Below the pieces are notes generated by a model that worked only from the letters and a program-made list of their open reading frames with translations, had not been told where the DNA came from and searched no databases. Shown here piece by piece: positions 50,034-59,012 of a stretch of DNA of 64,000 nucleotides. Source of the DNA: Naegleria lovaniensis (Eukaryota > Heterolobosea > Eutetramitea > Acrasida > Naegleriidae); contig NW_025407849.1 of assembly GCF_003324165.1 (NCBI RefSeq), positions 372,001-436,000 on the forward strand, in the 5' to 3' direction. The position numbers and the translations under genes are program-made. Within the stretch, counting starts at the first letter, position 1; the number at the start of each line of letters is the position of its first letter.

Positions 50034-51995
50034 ATGATTCATTTGGTTCAAGATCCCAAAGAAAAAGAATCGACTGCTGCTTCGGGCCACCACCGCAACC
50101 ACCTCATGACGGCCTCGACCACGAATAAGACAAGCAGCCTTTCATCCAACCATAACGACCGTAATACTCTCATGGAAACGATGAAACAACAAACACAAGT
50201 AAATGGTGTGGTATCATCACAGAGTACAGTCATTGTTGATGAAGGAGAAACATTGTTTGGAAATGATCATTTGCAACAACAAGAACAACAACAACAACCA
50301 GTGAATGAATTCACCTTTGTTGAAACAGCACAAACATTCCCTACGAACATTAATTCCATTCAATTTCTTCAGAGTAATGCCTTGACGAATCAATCTCTTC
50401 AGTTGTATTGGATGATGCCCATGATGGTGATTCAAAACTCATCATCAGCATCCTCTCTTGAATCGATGACCGGAGCGGTCGTCCAAGATTCGCCTTCTCT
50501 CAAACGGAAACTTTCGGAGTTGGAAACCTCCCGTTCCGCTCCGGCCTCATTTTTGCCAACAACCTCCGAGGCTCACCTTACATCCCAACCACCTCGCTCC
50601 AAGATGAGACGATTGAGAAAGCCACAAAAGACAATCACCTTACCACCTATTTCCACTTCCCAACCATCCTCCGCCTCCTCCATTTCCAAACCAACGATGA
50701 GTTGTAATGGTTTGCCACCACTTGTTGTTTCTGTGGCCGAGAGTACTTCACAACGATTGGCCACACCTCCTCCACTATTCTCCTCTTGTTCGACTCCAGA
50801 AAAGTTTTCCACTCTTCTTGATCAATGTTTTTCAGAAAGCGACGCATCACAGATTAGAGGTCAAGAAAATGATGACATCTTTTTAAAAGAAGAAGAATTG
50901 TCAGCATCCTTTGCAGGTTGTGAAAGCACGGATTGTTGTCATTCATCGAACACAATGACGAGCAGTAGTAGTAGTAGTTGTTCTTCCTTCTCTCCTTCTT
51001 CGTCGACGAGTGAAGAGACCACGACAGACTTGTTTGAAATGTCAACCACTGTATTAGGTGAGGAAGAATACAGTATGAAAGACAGTGCTTGCTGTGACAC
51101 TGCCATGACTGCTGATCTTTCCTTAATGATGGAAGGTTTCACACCCACAAGTTCAGCATTGCTTGAGGATAACTTTTTCTCTTCATTGGGCTGTGAAACT
51201 AGCGCTGCAAGTACTATTGCAACAACAATCCAATCACAAACCACACAGACATCAACAACATTCTTCACTCCAGCAGGTGTGAACGGAGTTGGAACGATTG
51301 CTCTCTTTCCCATTCAAACGGAAGTGACATCACGTCATGTCGGTAATGGCACTGAAACGACTGTTCATCAGCAAGCAAAGAATGTGATCATTCCACCTCC
51401 ATTGTTTTTGGGAAACAACTCCAATGCTGCAAACACAAGAAACTCCTCTGCAAACACAGAACCAGCAGTTGTGAAAAAGTCATTGCGAAGAATCTCCAGA
51501 AACAAACAAAAACTGAATGTTCCTACTGAAGAATCGACTAAGAGTGCCACCCACCAAGAAGCTCCTTCCACAACCACTCCATCCAATGCACACGAATGTA
51601 AACAAGAAAACACAACGACGAAGGATCAAAAAGCTCCATCCCCACTCCCTATAAATACCAATGGTGATGTCAAATCAACAACCTCGAAACGATACAAATC
51701 ACCTGCCTCCAACTCCCAGAAATCCAAATCTCGAGCTGATTCCACAACAAGTTCTTCCTCAACAGTTTTTACATTCTGTGATGGAGGTTATTCAATTCCT
51801 TCCGGCAAAAAGGCAAGCCAAAACAGTTCGACTTGCAACAATTTTGCGTCAGAGAAAAACAACTCCAACTCGTCAGCTGGTTGGAAATTTCATCAATTCG
51901 ATCGACAAAAACAGCCTGTGAGAGATTCAAGTGGTTTTACCTATCACTTTTATCAACCTCATTCCAAAGAGAAAATAGACCACCACGAACATTAA
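50034..51995 (+). CDS. Ser/Thr/Gln-rich low-complexity protein, about 653 aa
   Basis: I chose the ATG at 50034 (MIHLVQDPKEKES); the same frame is open for 75 codons upstream, but without an ATG. The protein is almost entirely low complexity: Ser/Thr/Asn/Gln tracts, Cys pairs in a Ser background (CDTAMTADL, ESTDCCHSS) and three basic clusters (SKMRRLRKPQK, KSLRRISRNKQK, TSKRYKSPASNSQKSKSR). The last 60 residues, SAGWKFHQFDRQKQPVRDSS then GFTYHFYQPHSKEKIDHHEH, look more constrained. No known domain. Basic clusters and composition suggest a nuclear regulator; that is inference only. Confidence 0.65.
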   Translation: MIHLVQDPKEKESTAASGHHRNHLMTASTTNKTSSLSSNHNDRNTLMETMKQQTQVNGVVSSQSTVIVDEGETLFGNDHLQQQEQQQQPVNEFTFVETAQTFPTNINSIQFLQSNALTNQSLQLYWMMPMMVIQNSSSASSLESMTGAVVQDSPSLKRKLSELETSRSAPASFLPTTSEAHLTSQPPRSKMRRLRKPQKTITLPPISTSQPSSASSISKPTMSCNGLPPLVVSVAESTSQRLATPPPLFSSCSTPEKFSTLLDQCFSESDASQIRGQENDDIFLKEEELSASFAGCESTDCCHSSNTMTSSSSSSCSSFSPSSSTSEETTTDLFEMSTTVLGEEEYSMKDSACCDTAMTADLSLMMEGFTPTSSALLEDNFFSSLGCETSAASTIATTIQSQTTQTSTTFFTPAGVNGVGTIALFPIQTEVTSRHVGNGTETTVHQQAKNVIIPPPLFLGNNSNAANTRNSSANTEPAVVKKSLRRISRNKQKLNVPTEESTKSATHQEAPSTTTPSNAHECKQENTTTKDQKAPSPLPINTNGDVKSTTSKRYKSPASNSQKSKSRADSTTSSSSTVFTFCDGGYSIPSGKKASQNSSTCNNFASEKNNSNSSAGWKFHQFDRQKQPVRDSSGFTYHFYQPHSKEKIDHHEH

Positions 51996-52187
51996 ACACT
52001 ATTTTATCATTTTACAATGACAATTAAGATGTCTCTTGTGAATTGTTCCATAGAGATTGGAATTATTTCTTCTTTACAGTTCTTCTCTTGTAATTAGTGG
52101 CGTCAATCAAACCATTGTAGGGCTTTTTTGTGCTACCATGAAAATTATTGACACTCTTAAATGGTGATGTTGTTTGTTCTTGTCGCA

Positions 52188-53768
52188 TTACTTGTATAGG
52201 TGAATATCGTTTGGTGTGAGCAGCGTCAGGGAGGGATTTCCATTGTTTGAACTTGTTTGATCTTGCATTCCAAGAACCTTAGCATGTATAACTTTGTTTA
52301 AAGAAGTGAACGCCAATGTTGGGCTATTGTCTCTATTTGCATTCAGAGGTGTGGAGGCTTTTTCAATGGCAGTATTTACAAAGGGAGGTTTTGAGTCGAT
52401 ATTTGTAAAAAGGGAAGCATCAATGTCTAGAGTAATGAGGTGATCGCTTTTTCTGACATCACTGGTTGATTCTTTCTTGAAAATGCTTGGAAGTTTAAAA
52501 GAGTCTTGCTTTTTCTTCTCTGTTGACATGCTAACTGAACTGCGACAGTAAGTTCCATCCAAATCATATCTAGGCGACGACGGAACGTTTGAAGAAGTTT
52601 CCATCATCCGATGATAATTCTTGTCATATACTGGTGCTGACAATGGTTGCAAATGAGCATCATATTTAGGAGGACGTGGAACAGCTTGGTGACTCTTGTT
52701 ATTATTGTTTGGCGAAACGGATCTGTAAAATCTTTCAAACGCTTCCTTGTTGTCTTGCTGAGGATATGTCAGTGAGGGTATGACAACATCAATGGATTTC
52801 TTCTTGTTTGAAATCTCGTATGGAAACACGTATGTTTGAGCGGGTTGAGGAGGTTTTTCGCATTGTCGCTGTGGAATTGGAAGATGCTCTAATCGGATGG
52901 TTTCTTGCGCTGTAATTGGTTCTTCTTGATACGTTGAAGTCAAAGGTGGCGGTTCTACATTACTTGATGGAGCTGTTTCTAAGATCTCTGGTTGTGTCGT
53001 CGCCAATAGTGTTTCAGGCAAGGGAGCAGATTCAGGAGCTCCTGTTAATTCTTGGTTGGTCACATTTGAGTCTGTTGCTGAGGGACCCTTTTCCTCAATT
53101 ACCTGCTGCTGTTCTTGCTGTGATTTCTCAAAACTCTTATCTAATTGCATGCCGTTCTTCATGGTTACATAGGGAAATTCAAATGGAGAAGTTGAGATAT
53201 CAATGGATGATCCTTCTAATGTTAGTTGAGATTTGGATTGTGTTTTTACATCTTGATGTGTCTTTGATTCTTTGATGTTGGGAGTCTTCATTTCATCATT
53301 AGCTGTAAGTAACCCCATTGAGGATGATGGATGAATCATGGGGTTCATATTGAAAGAAATGGTTTGGTCTTGAAGCGTGATCTCCTCTTTCAGGGAACGA
53401 TGTTTATGCAGGTTCGGAAGCTTGGCGTTGGGATGTTTTAAGGAGGAAGCGGAAGCCTCATTTAATATATGCATCTTATTCAGAGCTGATTGTAAGGAAT
53501 GGACCTCTCTTCCTGATTCTCCAATCACTGAAACATTTGCTTCAGAAGGATTTCGGAAGAATTGAGGTGAGTTACAGAGCGAGGCGCTCACATTGGTAGT
53601 TTTGAAACGTTTGGGAGAACTCGAAGAAACTAATTTTGCCAAGGCTGATTGAGAATGCTTTTTTCTGATGATATCTAAATGGGAGGAATTATTTGTGAGA
53701 TCATCGTGCCCAGGTTTGAGTGCCTGATGATGATCCATGAATATTCTATCCTGGTGAATTTTAATCAT
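52188..53768 (-). CDS. Uncharacterised Ser/Pro/Gln-rich protein, 526 aa
   Basis: The frame is intact from ATG 53768 (MIKIHQDRIFMDHHQ); an internal ATG at codon 11 is an alternative. It is mostly predicted disordered, with Pro/Glu/Thr-rich middle (residues 240-330) and short motif-like basic segments (SALAKLVSSSSPKRFK; STEKKKQDSFKLPSIFKK). No transmembrane or catalytic signature. Tail SLTLLTPNDIHLYK. The 3' end converges with the preceding gene at a distance of about 190 bases. I do not recognise it. Confidence 0.65.
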   Translation of the reverse strand: MIKIHQDRIFMDHHQALKPGHDDLTNNSSHLDIIRKKHSQSALAKLVSSSSPKRFKTTNVSASLCNSPQFFRNPSEANVSVIGESGREVHSLQSALNKMHILNEASASSLKHPNAKLPNLHKHRSLKEEITLQDQTISFNMNPMIHPSSSMGLLTANDEMKTPNIKESKTHQDVKTQSKSQLTLEGSSIDISTSPFEFPYVTMKNGMQLDKSFEKSQQEQQQVIEEKGPSATDSNVTNQELTGAPESAPLPETLLATTQPEILETAPSSNVEPPPLTSTYQEEPITAQETIRLEHLPIPQRQCEKPPQPAQTYVFPYEISNKKKSIDVVIPSLTYPQQDNKEAFERFYRSVSPNNNNKSHQAVPRPPKYDAHLQPLSAPVYDKNYHRMMETSSNVPSSPRYDLDGTYCRSSVSMSTEKKKQDSFKLPSIFKKESTSDVRKSDHLITLDIDASLFTNIDSKPPFVNTAIEKASTPLNANRDNSPTLAFTSLNKVIHAKVLGMQDQTSSNNGNPSLTLLTPNDIHLYK

Positions 53769-54177
53769 TTTGGGAATGATATATTGTGTGGTTGATGCTC
53801 GGGATTAGATTGTTGTTTAAGAATGTACAATTGGATTCAGAGTGTGGAAAGTAATGAGAAAATGATCATCATATTGTTGATATTGTTCTTGCCTATTCGT
53901 CGTATCTTGAAATTATTTCTCGCTTGCTCATGATGGTGTTTCCCTAGTGAAAAGACCTTGCGGGAGAGGCACACTTTTTTTGTAATAAGGACGTTGGTTG
54001 AGAGATCTCTCTCGAGTAGTAAAATATCGAAGGAACGAATCAACCTCAGTTTCCGCAGCTTTGGATTGCATCTACATGATCGTTTCTCACCACATGTTGT
54101 CAGTCAATAAGGAGGAGTTATCAACTGGTGTCAAGCTGTAAATTTGCTAAGGGTTAGCTGATAAACTAACAAAAAAA
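53769..54177. other. Intergenic, about 0.4 kb
   Basis: Divergent 5' regions of the two flanking genes. A 68-codon minus-strand frame at 53837-54043 shows no motif. It ends in an A run just before the ATG at 54178. Confidence 0.45.
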
Positions 54178-56511
54178 ATGATTCAATCTCCACCTTTTAC
54201 GCGCTCTCAATTGGATGATACTTCCTTGTCATCGGTGAATAGTGGCTACTCTGGCAGAGATGAATTGCCTCCTCCTCCGCCCTGTTGGTGAACAATAATC
54301 ACACGACGAACGTTGAGAATGGTTCAATAATGCAACAACAACAGTTTCAAGGGCTAAACAACAGCTATCGTCAAATGAATCAGGAAAGCGTTGGGGTAGT
54401 GTTGGATTCAAGCCCGAACCGAAACAATAGTAGCACTCTGAATAATAATTACTCGAGAAAACAGTGCAACATGTCTGTTGGGGGAGGGAATGCTCAATCT
54501 AACTTCCAAGAAAGAAATAATGAGTCCCGGTTTGGGCTTTCCCTTAATTCAAAGTATTTAGCCATGAATAAGAAGGAAGATGAATTTCATGCAAAAATCA
54601 GTCTTGGATCTCATCAAACTGCTTCTCCGAAGGTAGCTCTACCAACAATCAACCAAGAGGTGGGTTATTCTCCATCTAAAAAAGCTCCATCGATCCCCTC
54701 TGAGATGGAATTTCCCATTCAACTTCCAAGCAGTTCTTTTTTAAACTCATCTCCCACCAAGCATAACTCTGTTCTGTCGTCCTCAGGACCTGTAAGTCCA
54801 ATTGCAAAAGATTCAAGATTTTCTGGGAACAATCACTTTGGTTCTCCACATACAAGAACAAACACTCATGCATTTTCACATTCAACATTTAACTCTGCTT
54901 TCAGTCCCACAAAACGATCCTTTCAAAAAACCACCACAAGTAGCAGCGTTTCAACTCCCACTAGTTCTTATTTGAGAGCTGCAGCAGAAAAAGGAACTCC
55001 TTTGTGTCCCATCCATGAGCTACCTGTGGATATTTTGTGTACAGACTGTTCCGAGTTGATTTGTGCCAAATGTTCACGAACACCGCTCCACAACATTCAT
55101 TCCTGCAAATCAATTGACGAGTTGGACAGAGACAAAGAGTGCCGAGATGTTCGTGCAAGCATTGAGGTCCTTGATTCAAGAATTACTGATTTGGAAATTA
55201 AAAGTGGTTCGTCACATGACATTGAAGCAATACAGCAACTTCATGCAGAGGCAGTAGAGGAAATACGGAAATCTTTCGAGAGAGCACGTGAAATTCTCCA
55301 TGAACAGGAGCAAGATCTTATTTCTTCTCTCAACTTGATCATTCAATCTCGGATACAACTCAATACTGACATTTCGACAACCAAACAAAAAATCATTCAA
55401 GCATCAGCCAAGCTGTACACTTGCAGTACAGGAAAACATTTTCATTTGGTTCAACAGGGGAGTGAAACTTGCCAGCTTTTCTTCATAGTGACATGTACTT
55501 TTGTTCAATTGTTACAAAAACGGTGAGAAGAACAAGAGAATGGTGCTCAACACTGTTGTTGGCTGATGTAATCGAATTTGAGTGATTTGGGAATGACGGT
55601 AACAGCAAAAGTCAAGCTGAAGCAATCAGAAGGGTACAATTAAGGGAACTGGAATCACTTTTTGTTTCGTAGTCATACTTCTTAACGGCTGAGTCTATCA
55701 TCGTGAATGAAAGGAACATATCATCTTTTGTGCCTCCTAACTCCTTTCATACGAAGGTCCAAGCTAACATACGTAAGGAAAGTAGATGCATGAGATTAAA
55801 TCATGCTTTTTTTTTTGTTTGATAGATTCGTTATTGACCTTTTTATATGAACACGAAGTAGAATGGTTAGGTTCACAAACTAGTACCTCCATTTCAATCA
55901 ACATCCATTTCGCACCGTATCCTAATGACGAAATGACGAATTATGATATTGCTCAGAACAAGTACCATTTGATCAATTCAATCAAAGACAAGGTTGAATT
56001 CTTGGAAATTAAATTGAAGTTCAACGGATCTTGTCTGGATCAAGATGTGCAAGAAATTAAGGAGAAGGGACAAAGTTTAATGTCACAAATAGATAACATT
56101 TCGAAACATTACGATTTACCATCTTATTCTTTCTATCCCTTACTTGCCAAAGTTGGAGGAAGGAGATCTTCGTCGCAGTAAGCTTAAGAAGGTAATTGTA
56201 TTTCATGACGAAGATGACAAAAACTCTTTGCTCTGCATTTCATTCAAATAGGTATGGAGAAATCACTGCAACCTCACACACTGTTTGAAGATGGAGTTTT
56301 TTCATTGAACGACGCAGCACAAGATGATACTAGGTTCAACACCAAAACATATGGTTCAAAAATTGTTCAAACAATCATCTTCTGGTTGTTTCCAATCATA
56401 ATAATTATTTTAATTAACATTTCTATTCCCTTAAAATACATGATTAAAAGCGCGTTGATATTTACATTCCAACATATGTTACAAACTCACTTAAACTTTT
56501 TTGAAATATAA
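54178..56511 (+). CDS. B-box zinc-finger coiled-coil protein, exon structure partly resolved
   Basis: The ATG at 54178 gives MIQSPPFTRSQLDDTSLSS and a poly-Pro run; one base added in the C-rich stretch 54269-54283 joins it to the main frame (NNNHTTNVENGSIMQQQQ). After a disordered Asn/Ser region, a B-box follows: CPIHELPVDILCTDCSELIC, then AKCSRTPLHNIHSC, with all zinc ligands present. A coiled coil follows (LDSRITDLEIKSG; EEIRKSFERAREILHEQEQD). Downstream protein-like stretches at 55590-55790 (SKSQAEAIRRVQLREL; IVNERNISSFVPPNSFHTK), 55830-56160 (EHEVEWLGSQTSTSISIN; INSIKDKVEFLEIKLKFNG) and 56254-56511 lie in different frames. A 60-nt intron, GTAATT...AATAG, ends at about 56251. The last exon ends in a hydrophobic helix (FWLFPIIIIILINISIP). 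B-box identity is firm; the 3' model is provisional. Confidence 0.62.
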
Positions 56512-57386
56512 TCATAGGCCATATCTAAAAACATGAGAGTGAGTGGTGCCAATGTCGAGTGACAAACCAATAGAGGGAATCCACTGTACAGAGCTGCAAC
56601 ACCCTCCTTTTGAATAATGTTTTTCGCTGTCTGGATAGTTCCTTGAGATGAAGTTTTTTGTTCATCTTCTGCTGCTTCCAATTGCAACCGTCTCATGATT
56701 GTAACAATTGGATAAGTAAACAAGCTTGAGAAGGTAGAAGCAATGTTGCTGACCACAAGTGCACCCATAAATGAATCCTTTTTCACTGGTACAATGGAGC
56801 CTAGTAAGCTATAACCAGTAAAGTATGCAACTTGGTGAAGAGCAATTCCTAAAATATGGAGATGATAGCCTCGGAATAATCCTGCAAGTCCAGTATTATT
56901 AATGACCTTTGAAAGAACTTGAATCACATTTCTGTTTTGTGGAGAAGTGTCCGATGCCAATTTAACACGAGCCATTTCAAATGGATATGTAAATAGAGGA
57001 TCAAATATTATCGGAAGATAGATAGAGTTATTAAGCTTTGAGAAAATGACTGATCTGATCCTGGGAGCAATTTTTGATAATCGAATTAAAATTGCCAAAA
57101 GATGAGCATCAAATCCTTTCCAAAATGATGAAAAATTAATCTTCTTCAACACGGAAACAATTCTATTTTGTTTTGCAGTTTTCAAATCGTTTTCATCATC
57201 ATTGTGAGCAGCTGTTCCGGAACAAGGTGGTTTAGACGCAACTTTCAATACAACTTGAAATATTCCACTCTCTGCTCCCTGTCCTAACACACCCGATTGT
57301 TGGATGGTCTGCACACGAGACAAGGGATAACAAACAAATCGGGTGGCTGCTTGAAACAAAATGTCTTCTCTTGAAAGTGTGTTCAT
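56487..57386 (-). CDS. Divergent mitochondrial carrier family (SLC25) protein
   Basis: The ATG at 57386 gives MNTLSREDILFQAATRFVCY and about 299 residues, the normal carrier size; the longer frame upstream has no ATG. Three repeats are visible, but the signature motif is eroded: PLSRVQ in repeat 1 (no acid), PFEMAR in repeat 2 (intact) and PIVTIMR in repeat 3 (no acid). GLAGLFRGYHLHILG and GVAALYSGFPLLVC are the even-helix motifs. Loss of two of three acidic residues would weaken the matrix salt-bridge network, so transport mode may be unusual. The stop overlaps the 3' end of the B-box gene by about 25 bases on the opposite strand. Confidence 0.78.
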   Translation of the reverse strand: MNTLSREDILFQAATRFVCYPLSRVQTIQQSGVLGQGAESGIFQVVLKVASKPPCSGTAAHNDDENDLKTAKQNRIVSVLKKINFSSFWKGFDAHLLAILIRLSKIAPRIRSVIFSKLNNSIYLPIIFDPLFTYPFEMARVKLASDTSPQNRNVIQVLSKVINNTGLAGLFRGYHLHILGIALHQVAYFTGYSLLGSIVPVKKDSFMGALVVSNIASTFSSLFTYPIVTIMRRLQLEAAEDEQKTSSQGTIQTAKNIIQKEGVAALYSGFPLLVCHSTLAPLTLMFLDMAYDYISKKFK

Positions 57387-57561
57387 TTTTTTTAATTTTC
57401 TTGGTGCCTTTTTTGATTGGCCCAAACCTTTGAATTTGCACCAAGAAAGCGATTTAAATTACATTAAATTCAATGAAGCTCAGAACACTCTATTCAAATG
57501 AATTCATTGTTTTTAATAAATAATAGTTAAAAGCCACTGGATCCAATGACCATTCCAAGCA

Positions 57562-58677
57562 TCATCTTAATTCTCTTAAAGAAGTTTTCAGTCCATCCAC
57601 TCTCAACTTTTCCTTCACATAGTAGCCATTAGAGTCCTTGTATGGAATATCGACTTGATGTAATTTCACAATAGTCTCACCATTTCCTGAATCTGTAAAA
57701 GTAAGAGTGACTGTACTTGTGGCCTTCTCTGGCCAATCGTCGAATCGCCACTTTTGAACAATTTTCTGGTTGGGAGTAAATTCAACAAAAGTACCAGTGA
57801 CCTTGCCATTGAACAGAGAAAATTTACCACCTGTCTTCTTTTCACTCTCAGCCTTACTTTGTGTATATTGAGAAATAATAGCTGGTTCCGTGAAAAACTC
57901 GAAAATCTTTGGCAATGGTGCTCCCTTAAATTTTTCTGTAATCTTAATCTCGACCTTCTTCTTTTGTTCTTCTGGAACATGGCCACCACCAGCACCAAGG
58001 ACAACCTCGGTCACATTCTTGCTGACTCCAGTCTCTGGGTCAATCTCTGATGGAGGTTGTTCAGATGAAGAAGTGCCACGACTAGAGGAGACTTTGAGAT
58101 TCTGTTCTTGCTCTTCCCAAAGTTGATATTTTTCTCTCACATTTGCTCCGTCACGCAATGCCAATAAAAATTCATTCACAATTTTCTTAATAGTGGTGGC
58201 ACCTTCAGTTCTCAATGCCTCCTTGATCATTTTATGTTCTTGCTTCTTGCAGCTTGAATCCATTTCAATGTTAATTTCAAAATCACTTCCTTGGTCAATT
58301 TCTTGAGAAATGTAAGGAAGTTTAATTTTTCCTTTGGCCACAATGCACTTTTCCGAATCTTCATCCGTCATTTCTGATGGATCTCCTAATAATAATTTAC
58401 CTGTCCATCCAATTTCCACATCCAATTCATAAATTGCAATAAGCTTGCGCTTACGATTCATGATGCTGGCTTCACCTTTTGTTGTAACCGATGAGGTAGT
58501 AGTAATTCTCATATTTCCCTTGGATAAAAGCTCCACGTTCTTGAATCGTTGCTTCAACTCATTCTTACACCAAGGTAAAACATCTTCATCGGTCCAGTGC
58601 CATCTTCCGACATTGCGTCCTGTAATGCCGAGATCATTGACGATCCATCTTTCATCTCCTTCTCCTTCCTTTGCCAT
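57562..58677 (-). CDS. AHSA1: AHA1, activator of Hsp90 ATPase
   Basis: Cytosolic co-chaperone that stimulates the Hsp90 ATPase cycle. The N-terminal Aha1 domain starts with NVGRWHWTDEDVLPWCKNEL, the (N)xNxWHW motif that contacts Hsp90, and continues GEASIMNRKRKLIAIYELDV, WTGKLLLG. A Ser/Glu linker with EQPPSEIDPETG leads to the C-terminal AHSA1/START-like domain: EIKITEKFKGAPLPKIFEFF, GGKFSLFNGKVTGTFVEFTP, KIVQKWRFDDWPEKATSTVT, VKLHQVDIPYKDSNG. Length 371 is usual. The uninterrupted frame begins at ATG 58677... the final DGLKTSLRELR closes the last helix. Best-conserved gene in the right half of the window. Confidence 0.93.
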   Translation of the reverse strand: MAKEGEGDERWIVNDLGITGRNVGRWHWTDEDVLPWCKNELKQRFKNVELLSKGNMRITTTSSVTTKGEASIMNRKRKLIAIYELDVEIGWTGKLLLGDPSEMTDEDSEKCIVAKGKIKLPYISQEIDQGSDFEINIEMDSSCKKQEHKMIKEALRTEGATTIKKIVNEFLLALRDGANVREKYQLWEEQEQNLKVSSSRGTSSSEQPPSEIDPETGVSKNVTEVVLGAGGGHVPEEQKKKVEIKITEKFKGAPLPKIFEFFTEPAIISQYTQSKAESEKKTGGKFSLFNGKVTGTFVEFTPNQKIVQKWRFDDWPEKATSTVTLTFTDSGNGETIVKLHQVDIPYKDSNGYYVKEKLRVDGLKTSLRELR

Positions 58678-59012
58678 GTTTGTATGAGTACTTGTTGTTG
58701 TTATTCAAAGGCCTGTGTGTTTGTTTACTACTCGATCGGAATTTAATGATGACAATTGTTGTAACCTTTGGAATATTTTTTTTGAACGTATCGGAAGTTG
58801 ATTTCTCTCGGAATTCAACAGATGCTTTTGAAAGAACGTCATGTGCTTTTCAATGCTTTTATCAACATTGTTTTAATATTGTTTAAAAATGTTATATATT
58901 GAATACATAATCTTACTGTCAGGCTCTTCTTCTTCCAATTTTTCTTATTGAGCAATTCGATGATCATTTTCAATTTGTTGAGAAGATATCTGTGTTGAGA
59001 TAAAATTGCATT
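58678..59012. other. Intergenic, about 0.33 kb
   Basis: 5' region of AHA1 and 3' region of the next minus-strand gene. Contains TCTCGGAATTC and scattered GAA/TTC blocks but no convincing heat-shock element. Nothing else seen. Confidence 0.45.
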
